DNA of 64,000 nt. Origin: Enterobacter cloacae complex sp. ECNIH7. Lineage in GTDB: Bacteria; Pseudomonadota; Gammaproteobacteria; Enterobacterales; Enterobacteriaceae. The notes beneath the pieces are model-generated. The model saw nothing but the letters and a program-made list of their open reading frames with translations. It was not told the origin of the DNA and ran no database searches. The stretch is taken from positions 4,836,001 through 4,900,000 of the forward strand of contig NZ_CP017990.1 in assembly GCF_002208095.1 (NCBI RefSeq), written 5' to 3'. Below are positions 57,518 through 64,000 of the stretch, piece after piece (position 1 is the first letter of the stretch; every line of letters begins with the position of its first letter). The position numbers and the translations under genes were made by a program.

Positions 57518-59080
57518 GTGGACTCCATATTTTCTATTGGCATCCAGTCATTATGGGACGAATTGAGCCACATGCCAGTCGGAGGAGTCTGGTGGATTAA
57601 TACGGACCGTAATGAAGATGCTATCAGTCTGGTAAACCAGACAATTGCTGCTCAGGATAAGGATTCCCGCGTGGCCGTCATTAGCATGGGCGAAGATCCG
57701 AAGAAAATTATTACGCTCGAAAGTGGTCGCGGCCCCCAGACGGTGCGATTATTTTCCATGACATCGGAAGCCGATAGTCTATACTTTTTGTCCCGCGACG
57801 TTCAGTGCTCTATTGATCCCGATCACTATTTAGTGATTCTAAAATGCGCAAATAACGTCCTGCAAAATATGCCCGCTGAAAAACTGCTGCTATGGCTGGA
57901 AAAAATCAATAAATGGGCAAAATTTCAAAATTGCACGCTATTGATAGTCAATCCCGGCAGTAATAATGACAAGCTGTTCTCACTTTTAATGGCCGAATAT
58001 CGCTCTCTGTTCGGTCTGGCAAGCGTTCGTGACCAGGCAGGCAGCTATCTCTACGATATTGCCTTCTGGTGTAATGAAAAAGGCGTGAGTGCCAGGCAAC
58101 AGCTTACGCTGAAACATATCGAGGGCGAGTGGCACCTGGCGCAGCAGGAAGAAACCGTGGTGCAGCCGCGCAGTGATGAAAAACGCATCCTGAGCCATAT
58201 CGCGGTTTTAGAGGGGGCACCCGCCCTGTCGGAAAACTGGACGCTGTTTGAATCTAACGAAGCCCTCTTCCATGAAGCCCGCACAACCCAGGCGGCAACT
58301 CTTATTTTCTCGCTGATGCAGAATAACCAGATTGAGACGCTGGCACGGCAAATCCACACCTTACGCCGCCAGCGCGGCAGTGCGTTGAAAATCATCGTGC
58401 GCGAAAATAATACCAGCCTGCGCGCCACCGATGAGCGCCTGCTTCTGGGCTGCGGCGCCAATATGGTTATTCCCTGGAATGCGCCGTTGTCACGCTGCCT
58501 GACGCTTATCGAAAGCGTTCAGGGCCAGCAGTTTAGCCGCCACGTACCGGAAGATATTTCCACGCTGCTCTCCATGACGCAGCCGATGAAGCTGCGTGGG
58601 TACCAAAAATGGGATACCTTCTGCGACGCCGTGGGCAACATGATGAACAACACGCTTCTACCTGCTGACGGAAAAGGGGTCATGGTTGCCCTGCGTCCTG
58701 TACCGGGTATTCGCGTTGAACAGGCTCTCACCTTATGTCGCCCGAACCGTACAGGGGACATCATGACCATTGGCGACAATCGCCTGGTGCTGTTTTTGTC
58801 CTTCTGCCGGGTAAACGATCTCGATACGGCGCTTAACCACATCTTCCCCCTGCCTACAGGGGATATTTTCTCGAACCGTATGATTTGGTTCGAAGATAAT
58901 ACGATTAGCGCGGAGCTGGTGCAGATGCGTGCGCTCCAGCCTGAACAATGGGCCAAACCGCTCGCAATCAAGAGCGATGCCAAACCGATCCTCAATGCCA
59001 GACATGATGGACACGTCTGGCGTCGGGTTCCGGAACCCCTTCGCTTATTAACAGACAACGCGGAGAACGCATCATCATGA
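57518..59080 (+). CDS. bcsE: cellulose biosynthesis c-di-GMP-binding protein BcsE
   Basis: Cytoplasmic protein that binds c-di-GMP and boosts cellulose synthesis as part of the BcsRQE assembly. The 520-residue protein (E. coli 523) has a GTG start with AAAAGAGGGA upstream. The GIL domain near residue 410 contains [14 protein letters not shown], with the RxGD site that binds c-di-GMP. The intact gene contrasts with broken bcsQ, its binding partner. It overlaps bcsF by four bases. Confidence 0.94.
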   Translation: MDSIFSIGIQSLWDELSHMPVGGVWWINTDRNEDAISLVNQTIAAQDKDSRVAVISMGEDPKKIITLESGRGPQTVRLFSMTSEADSLYFLSRDVQCSIDPDHYLVILKCANNVLQNMPAEKLLLWLEKINKWAKFQNCTLLIVNPGSNNDKLFSLLMAEYRSLFGLASVRDQAGSYLYDIAFWCNEKGVSARQQLTLKHIEGEWHLAQQEETVVQPRSDEKRILSHIAVLEGAPALSENWTLFESNEALFHEARTTQAATLIFSLMQNNQIETLARQIHTLRRQRGSALKIIVRENNTSLRATDERLLLGCGANMVIPWNAPLSRCLTLIESVQGQQFSRHVPEDISTLLSMTQPMKLRGYQKWDTFCDAVGNMMNNTLLPADGKGVMVALRPVPGIRVEQALTLCRPNRTGDIMTIGDNRLVLFLSFCRVNDLDTALNHIFPLPTGDIFSNRMIWFEDNTISAELVQMRALQPEQWAKPLAIKSDAKPILNARHDGHVWRRVPEPLRLLTDNAENASS

Positions 59081-59271
59081 ACATCAGCGATATCATTCAA
59101 CTGGTTATATTCTGTGCGCTGATCTTTTTCCCGCTTGGCTACTATGCGCGCCATTCCATACGCCGTATCCGTGATACGGCCAGAGTGCTGTTTATTAAAC
59201 CTCGCTATGTAAAACCAGCCGGAACACTGACACGGGCATCACACGTCAAGGCAGACCGAAAACATGACTAA
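59077..59271 (+). CDS. bcsF: cellulose biosynthesis membrane peptide BcsF
   Basis: A 64-residue protein with one N-terminal membrane helix ([19 protein letters not shown]) and a basic cytoplasmic tail. In E. coli BcsF anchors BcsE at the membrane and helps recruit BcsG. It overlaps bcsE by four bases and bcsG by eight, so the three are translationally coupled. Confidence 0.92.
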   Translation: MNISDIIQLVIFCALIFFPLGYYARHSIRRIRDTARVLFIKPRYVKPAGTLTRASHVKADRKHD

Positions 59272-60943
59272 TTCTACCTATACCGCTTCGTCACCCTCGC
59301 CGCTCTGGCAATACTGGCGCGGCCTTTCCGGCTGGAACTTCTACTTTCTGGTGAAGTTTGGCCTGCTGTGGGCAGGCTATCTGAATTTCCATCCCCTTCT
59401 CAACCTGGTGTTTATGGCCTTCCTGCTGATGCCGCTGCCGAATATCAGGCTACATCGCTTGCGCCACTGGGTCGCTATACCTGTCGGCTTTGCGCTGTTC
59501 TGGCATGATACCTGGCTACCGGGGCCGGACAGCATTATGAGCCAGGGGTCGCAGGTGGCGGGCTTTAGCGCCAGCTATGTCCTCGATCTGACCGAGCGCT
59601 TTATTAACTGGCAGATGATTGGCGCGGTGTTTGTGCTGCTGGTTGCCTGGCTGTTCCTGTCACAGTGGATCCGCGTCACGGTGTTTGTCGTCGCGATTAT
59701 GATCTGGCTTAACGTGCTGACGCTGGCTGGGCCGAACTTTTCGCTGTGGCCTGCCGGTCAACCGACCACCACGGTGACTACCACAGGGGGAAGCGCGGCG
59801 GCAACCGTCACAACAGCAGGCGATACGCCTGTGGTGGGCGATATCCCAACCCAGACCGCACCGCCGACCTCAACCAACCTGAACGCCTGGCTCTCCAGTT
59901 TCTATACCGCGGAAGACAAGCGACAGACTAAATTCCCGGATGCGCTGCCGGCGGATGCTCAGCCGTTTGAACTGCTGGTGATCAATATCTGCTCTCTCTC
60001 CTGGGCCGACGTGGACGCCGCCGGTTTGATGTCTCATCCGCTGTGGTCACACTTTGATATTCAGTTTAAAGATTTCAACTCTGCCACCTCGTACAGCGGC
60101 CCGGCGGCGATCCGCCTGCTGCGTGCAAGCTGCGGTCAGACATCGCATAAAAACCTGTATCAACCCGCCGGCAACCAGTGTTATCTGTTCGATAACCTCG
60201 CAAAGCTGGGCTTTACGCAGCACCTGATGCTGGGGCATAACGGCCAGTTCGGTAACTTCCTGAAAGAGGTGCGCGAACAGGGCGGCATGCAGGCACCGCT
60301 GATGGATCAAACCGGTCTTCCTGTCTCTCTGCTGGGCTTCGACGGTTCGCCCGTTTATGACGATACTGCCGTCCTGCAGCGCTGGCTGCAGACCATCGAA
60401 AAAGACAGTAATCCGCGCAGCGCGACGTTCTTTAACACCCTGCCGCTCCACGACGGTAACCATTTCCCGGGCGTGAGCAAAACGGCTGATTATAAAGTGC
60501 GTGCGCAGAAGTTCTTTGACGAGCTGGATGCGTTCTTCACGGAGCTGGAAAAATCAGGCCGTAAAGTGATGGTGGTTGTGGTGCCTGAGCACGGTGGTGC
60601 GCTGAAAGGTGACAGAATGCAGGTGTCGGGTCTGCGTGATATCCCAAGCCCGTCCATCACTAACGTGCCTGCAGGCATTAAATTCTTTGGGATGAAGGCA
60701 CCGCATCAGGGCGCACCGATTGAGATTACACAGCCAACCAGCTATCTGGCGATCTCAGAACTGGTTGCCCGCGCCGTTGACGGGAAGCTGTTTGTGGAAG
60801 ATAGCGTGAACTGGGATCAGCTCACCAGCAAACTGCCGCAAACGGCAGAAGTCTCAGAGAACGCTAACGCGGTCGTCATTCAGTATCAAAACAAACCTTA
60901 CGTTCGCCTGAACGGCGGGGATTGGGTACCGTATCCGCAGTAA
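59264..60943 (+). CDS. bcsG: cellulose phosphoethanolamine transferase BcsG
   Basis: Inner-membrane enzyme that adds phosphoethanolamine to cellulose from phosphatidylethanolamine. The 559-residue protein has the E. coli length: several N-terminal helices, a Thr/Ala/Pro-rich linker near residues 165-205, and a periplasmic alkaline-phosphatase-like domain. Candidate zinc and nucleophile residues are in [11 protein letters not shown] (Cys), [16 protein letters not shown] (nucleophile Ser), [11 protein letters not shown] (His) and [13 protein letters not shown] (Glu-His). Confidence 0.95.
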   Translation: MTNSTYTASSPSPLWQYWRGLSGWNFYFLVKFGLLWAGYLNFHPLLNLVFMAFLLMPLPNIRLHRLRHWVAIPVGFALFWHDTWLPGPDSIMSQGSQVAGFSASYVLDLTERFINWQMIGAVFVLLVAWLFLSQWIRVTVFVVAIMIWLNVLTLAGPNFSLWPAGQPTTTVTTTGGSAAATVTTAGDTPVVGDIPTQTAPPTSTNLNAWLSSFYTAEDKRQTKFPDALPADAQPFELLVINICSLSWADVDAAGLMSHPLWSHFDIQFKDFNSATSYSGPAAIRLLRASCGQTSHKNLYQPAGNQCYLFDNLAKLGFTQHLMLGHNGQFGNFLKEVREQGGMQAPLMDQTGLPVSLLGFDGSPVYDDTAVLQRWLQTIEKDSNPRSATFFNTLPLHDGNHFPGVSKTADYKVRAQKFFDELDAFFTELEKSGRKVMVVVVPEHGGALKGDRMQVSGLRDIPSPSITNVPAGIKFFGMKAPHQGAPIEITQPTSYLAISELVARAVDGKLFVEDSVNWDQLTSKLPQTAEVSENANAVVIQYQNKPYVRLNGGDWVPYPQ

Positions 60944-60956
60944 CAAGGTATGACGT

Positions 60957-60979
60957 CCCTCTCCCCATCGGGGAGAGGG
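60957..60979. repeat. short hairpin repeat, copy 6
   Basis: CCCTCTCCCC-ATC-GGGGAGAGGG is a minimal copy of the same hairpin family, lacking the left arm. It lies between convergent bcsG and the second GH8 gene. Confidence 0.8.
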
Positions 60980-60991
60980 ACAATCTCGACA

Positions 60992-61984
60992 TTATTGCTG
61001 GGCGATCCACACCAGCATTTTCAGACTTGCCGAATAGTAGTCGTCTTTAGCGGTGATTTCGGGTTCACCGGAAGACTGCCCCATCGTGAAATCACGTACA
61101 GCCAGCAGGCCGCCTTCCATCATGTAGGGCGCATATTCATTGGTCGTCACGTTAACCCAGGCGGGCGTTTTTTCCCGGGGAAACTGTCCGAACCAGGCCT
61201 TCCACGGCGTCAGCAGCGGGCTTTGCTTATCAGACCAGGCAACGTACAGCGGAACACGAATCGCGTCATAGCTCATTCGCGGTGGCCAGCCTTTTGCGGG
61301 AGCCAGCTTGCCACCTGATGCCAGTGAAACCCAGTCAGTGGGCAGATTCGCTTTACCCGAGCCCATTTTCCCCAGCAGGCGTTTCCCGTCCTTAATCAAA
61401 TCGCGCCAGACCGGCAAATGACTGCGTCTGGAGAAGGCCTGCCAGGCCGGAAACACGAAATAGGAAGGATTGAGGACCACTTCACCCTCAAGCTTAAACC
61501 CCTGGACGCCGGGCAGCATCACACGGTAACCGGCATAGCGGATCACGCTGTGGTCAATCAGTGCTTTTGTAATTGCATCCGATGCGGCGCTGTAGCGTTT
61601 GTCATGCCAGCGGGCGTCGGCTTTCAGCAACGCCCAGGCAATCAGCACGTCGCCATCTGCAGCGTTGTTTTTGTCGGCGACCGGGTTGGACTCTGCGGGA
61701 TTATAGCGCCAGTAAAACAGACCATTTTCTTTGTTCTTCAGCTGACTGTCTGTCCATTGCCAGAGCTTATCGAACGTGGCTTTATCGTCGTTGGCCACCG
61801 CCATCAGCATGGCAAAACCCTGACCTTCCGTATGCGACACGCCGCCATTACCGGTATCAACAATGCGGCCTTCCGGTTTGAAAAAGCGGGCCTTGTAACT
61901 CTCCCAGGCCCGATCCGCATGAGAGAGAGGCGAGAACAGCAGACTCATCATGACGGCCAGCGTTGCGCACACGGGTTTTCGCAT
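60992..61984 (-). CDS. second GH8 endoglucanase (BcsZ-like)
   Basis: A 330-residue secreted glycoside hydrolase family 8 enzyme with a signal peptide (TLAVMMSLLFSPLSHADR) and both catalytic regions: VSHTEGQGFAMLMAVAND (acid Glu) and PPRMSYDAIRVPLYVAW (base Asp). It is only distantly similar to the bcsZ product at 50234-51343, so it is not a recent copy. It resembles the endoglucanase of type II bcs operons in Klebsiella and Enterobacter, but no bcsA/B/C partners lie beside it. It starts 16 bases after birA on the same strand and may be read through from birA. The ATG at 61984 gives the signal peptide; a longer frame from 62029 overlaps birA. Confidence 0.9.
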   Translation of the reverse strand: MRKPVCATLAVMMSLLFSPLSHADRAWESYKARFFKPEGRIVDTGNGGVSHTEGQGFAMLMAVANDDKATFDKLWQWTDSQLKNKENGLFYWRYNPAESNPVADKNNAADGDVLIAWALLKADARWHDKRYSAASDAITKALIDHSVIRYAGYRVMLPGVQGFKLEGEVVLNPSYFVFPAWQAFSRRSHLPVWRDLIKDGKRLLGKMGSGKANLPTDWVSLASGGKLAPAKGWPPRMSYDAIRVPLYVAWSDKQSPLLTPWKAWFGQFPREKTPAWVNVTTNEYAPYMMEGGLLAVRDFTMGQSSGEPEITAKDDYYSASLKMLVWIAQQ

Positions 61985-62000
61985 AATTAACTCGATCCGG

Positions 62001-62963
62001 TTATTCGGCACTTCGCAGTGAAATCTCACCGCCCATCCAGGGTTTAGTCACGCCATCCTGCTCCAGGAGCAGCGCGCCCTGTGCGTCAATACCGCGTGAA
62101 GTCCCGTAGATCTCTTTATCACCAATCAGCAGTTTCACCGGGCGGTTAATGAAGTTATCCAGCTTTTCCCAACGAGACAGGAACGGTGCCAGCCCTTCCT
62201 GCTCAAAAAGCGTGAGTGAACTGCGCAACTCTTTAATCATACGCACGGCAAGAGTGTTACGATCGATGACGATCCCCGCCTCCTGGAGGTTAGTCCAGGC
62301 CTGATTCACCACACCATTTTGTACATTGCGCATCACCATGTTGAGGCCTGCGCCAATGACGATTTGCGCCGCATCGCCCGTTTTTCCCGTCAGTTCGACC
62401 AGAATGCCGGCAAGTTTACGATCGTTGAGGTAGAGGTCATTAGGCCACTTAACACGTACCTTATCCGCTCCCAGATCGTGCAGCACTTCCGCCATGACGA
62501 TGCCGATGACCAGACTCAGGCCAATAGCAGCGGCCGGGCCCTGATCGAGTCGCCAGTACATAGACAAATACAGGTTAGCGCCAAATGGCGAAAACCATTT
62601 GCGACCGCGACGGCCGCGACCGGCCTGTTGATATTCAGCAACGCAGGCATCGCCGGATGTCAGCTCAGGCAGACGATCCAGAAGATACTGGTTCGTCGAA
62701 TCAATCACCGGCAGCACCGCAACATTGCCGTGTCCGATCTGGCTGCGGATCGTTTCTTCATTCAGCAATTGAATCGGCTCCGGCAGGCTGTAGCCTTTTC
62801 CGGGAACCGTGAACACATCAACACCCCAGTCGCGAAGCGTATGGATATGTTTATTGATAGCAGCACGGCTCATGCCAAGCTGTTCACCCAGCTGCTCGCC
62901 AGAATGAAACTCACCGTCAGCAAGAATGCCAATCAGGGTTAAGGGAATGGTATTGTCCTTCAC
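62001..62963 (-). CDS. birA: bifunctional biotin-protein ligase / biotin operon repressor BirA
   Basis: Attaches biotin to the acetyl-CoA carboxylase carrier protein and represses the bio operon when loaded with biotinyl-AMP. The 320-residue protein has E. coli length. The N-terminal helix-turn-helix is [20 protein letters not shown], the biotinyl-AMP loop is [16 protein letters not shown], and [17 protein letters not shown] carries the catalytic Lys. It overlaps murB by four bases. In E. coli coaA follows birA; here a GH8 gene does. Confidence 0.96.
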   Translation of the reverse strand: MKDNTIPLTLIGILADGEFHSGEQLGEQLGMSRAAINKHIHTLRDWGVDVFTVPGKGYSLPEPIQLLNEETIRSQIGHGNVAVLPVIDSTNQYLLDRLPELTSGDACVAEYQQAGRGRRGRKWFSPFGANLYLSMYWRLDQGPAAAIGLSLVIGIVMAEVLHDLGADKVRVKWPNDLYLNDRKLAGILVELTGKTGDAAQIVIGAGLNMVMRNVQNGVVNQAWTNLQEAGIVIDRNTLAVRMIKELRSSLTLFEQEGLAPFLSRWEKLDNFINRPVKLLIGDKEIYGTSRGIDAQGALLLEQDGVTKPWMGGEISLRSAE

Positions 62964-63988
62964 GCGATAGCCTCCACGGCATTAACTTCACCTGTGCAGC
63001 CAATGAAGCGAACTTCTGGCTCCAGCCAGACGTTAAATTTTTCGCCCACACGCTGACGAACATAATGAGCCAGCTGTACAACATCATCGCTGGTCGCATC
63101 GCGTTGATTAATCAGCACCAGAGCCTGCTGCTGGTGAACGGCAGCACCGCCTACTGAAGTGCCTTTAAGCTGGCATTGATCGATAAGCCATCCCGCGGCA
63201 AGCTTCACGCTGCCATCAGCCTGAGGATAATGTGGCGCGGCTGGCCATCCTTCAAGAAAGACTTTTGCATTTTCGCTGCTGATAACCGGGTTTTTGAAGA
63301 AGCTTCCAGCGTTTCCGTTTACTTTTGGATCGGGAAGTTTGGTCATCCGCATATGGCAAACGGAATCAAAAACGTCGCGGGCGGTTACGGTAGCCGGATC
63401 GAGACGCGTTAAATCCCCGTAGGTCAACACGGGCTGCCAGTTCTTCGACAGGCACAGACCCACGGCGACAATCACGTAGCGATCCTGATATTCATGTTTG
63501 AAGATACTGTCACGATAGCCAAACTGGCACTGTTCCGCCGTCAAACGTTTAGCCGTTCCGGTCGCCAGTTCGATGCAGTCGACATATTCGCAGACATGTT
63601 TCAGTTCGATGCCGTAGGCACCGATGTTTTGAATTGGTGACGATCCGGCGCAGCCTGGAATAAGCGCAAGGTTTTCCAGGCCCGGCATCCCTTTTTCGAG
63701 GGTGAATTGCACCAGATGATGCCAGTTTTCACCGGCCCCCACGTGCAGGTGCCAGCTGTCGGCACGCTCTTCAACATCAATCCCCATGATGCGGTTAACG
63801 ATTACCGTTCCCGAAAAATCATCGAGAAACAGGACATTACTTCCTTCGCCCAGAATTAGTACGGGTTCGTTATTTTCTGTTGCGCTTTGCCATGCATCCA
63901 GCAGTTGCTGTGCATTATCGGCACGAACAATTTGTTTAGCATTGCGTTGAATGCCAAAGGTATTCCAGGGCTTAAGGGAGTGGTTCAT
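62960..63988 (-). CDS. murB: UDP-N-acetylenolpyruvoylglucosamine reductase MurB
   Basis: Flavoenzyme for the second committed step of peptidoglycan precursor synthesis, reducing the enolpyruvyl group with NADPH to give UDP-MurNAc. The 342-residue protein is type I. FAD-binding [15 protein letters not shown] and [19 protein letters not shown] are present, with the catalytic serine in [11 protein letters not shown] and the C-terminal Glu in [12 protein letters not shown]. The start ATG at 63988 lies 12 bases from the window end. The murB-birA pair is as in E. coli. Confidence 0.96.
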   Translation of the reverse strand: MNHSLKPWNTFGIQRNAKQIVRADNAQQLLDAWQSATENNEPVLILGEGSNVLFLDDFSGTVIVNRIMGIDVEERADSWHLHVGAGENWHHLVQFTLEKGMPGLENLALIPGCAGSSPIQNIGAYGIELKHVCEYVDCIELATGTAKRLTAEQCQFGYRDSIFKHEYQDRYVIVAVGLCLSKNWQPVLTYGDLTRLDPATVTARDVFDSVCHMRMTKLPDPKVNGNAGSFFKNPVISSENAKVFLEGWPAAPHYPQADGSVKLAAGWLIDQCQLKGTSVGGAAVHQQQALVLINQRDATSDDVVQLAHYVRQRVGEKFNVWLEPEVRFIGCTGEVNAVEAIA

Positions 63989-64000
63989 AGACGCTATCCT

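Overview
The window is a stretch of enterobacterial chromosome. Many proteins match Escherichia coli K-12 proteins almost residue for residue (PitA, UspA/B, Gor, TreF, YhjC/D/E, BcsA-G, BirA, MurB). Gene content (arn operon beside acpT, a padC phenolic acid decarboxylase, a TerC paralogue, an STY4199-like protein) and the GC-rich codon use point to Enterobacter or a close relative. Genus is inferred, not proven. I see no tRNA, rRNA, CRISPR array, insertion sequence or prophage.

Layout. 1-671: the last codons of a beta-ketoacyl-ACP synthase and acpT, probably the edge of an aryl-polyene-type cluster. 619-7994: the complete arnBCADTEF operon (minus strand) for L-Ara4N modification of lipid A, with a candidate PmrA box upstream. 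8257-12068: padC with a divergent LysR regulator, an SDR enzyme, a MepS-like endopeptidase and a HAD phosphatase. 12164-13757: a TerC-family exporter with a structured leader, and a two-TM potassium channel. 13939-17984: a small catabolic unit (MFS transporter, IclR regulator, RraA/HMG-aldolase-like protein, D-2-hydroxyacid dehydrogenase) driven by two promoters of the same architecture. 18017-28372: yhiN, pitA, a probable type-44 polymorphic toxin with a candidate immunity gene, uspB, uspA, rsmJ, prlC, rlmJ, gor. 28554-41413: treF, an STY4199-like HEPN/membrane protein, a GNAT, an SDR, yhjC, yhjD, yhjE, yhjG, pdeH, kdgK. 41477-46650: yhjJ, dctA, pdeK. 46770-60943: the divergent cellulose loci bcsRQABZC and bcsEFG. 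60992-63988: an orphan second GH8 endoglucanase followed by birA and murB, which lie elsewhere in E. coli.

How genes work together. Cellulose is the dominant theme: BcsA/B synthase, BcsZ, BcsC, BcsE/F/G and two c-di-GMP phosphodiesterase-type genes (pdeH with a near-perfect sigma-28 promoter, and pdeK) sit in one neighbourhood. bcsQ is interrupted by an in-frame amber codon in place of a conserved tryptophan, so cellulose output may be impaired as in E. coli K-12. Envelope remodelling (arn), stress (uspAB, heat-shock prlC, gor) and carboxylate uptake (dctA, yhjE, the MFS unit) fill the rest.

Most notable: the orphan toxin/immunity pair between pitA and uspB; the bcsQ nonsense codon; the SD-sequestering leader of the TerC gene; the twin promoters of the IclR-linked unit; and a family of short hairpin repeats, all of whose copies in the window lie between convergent gene ends.
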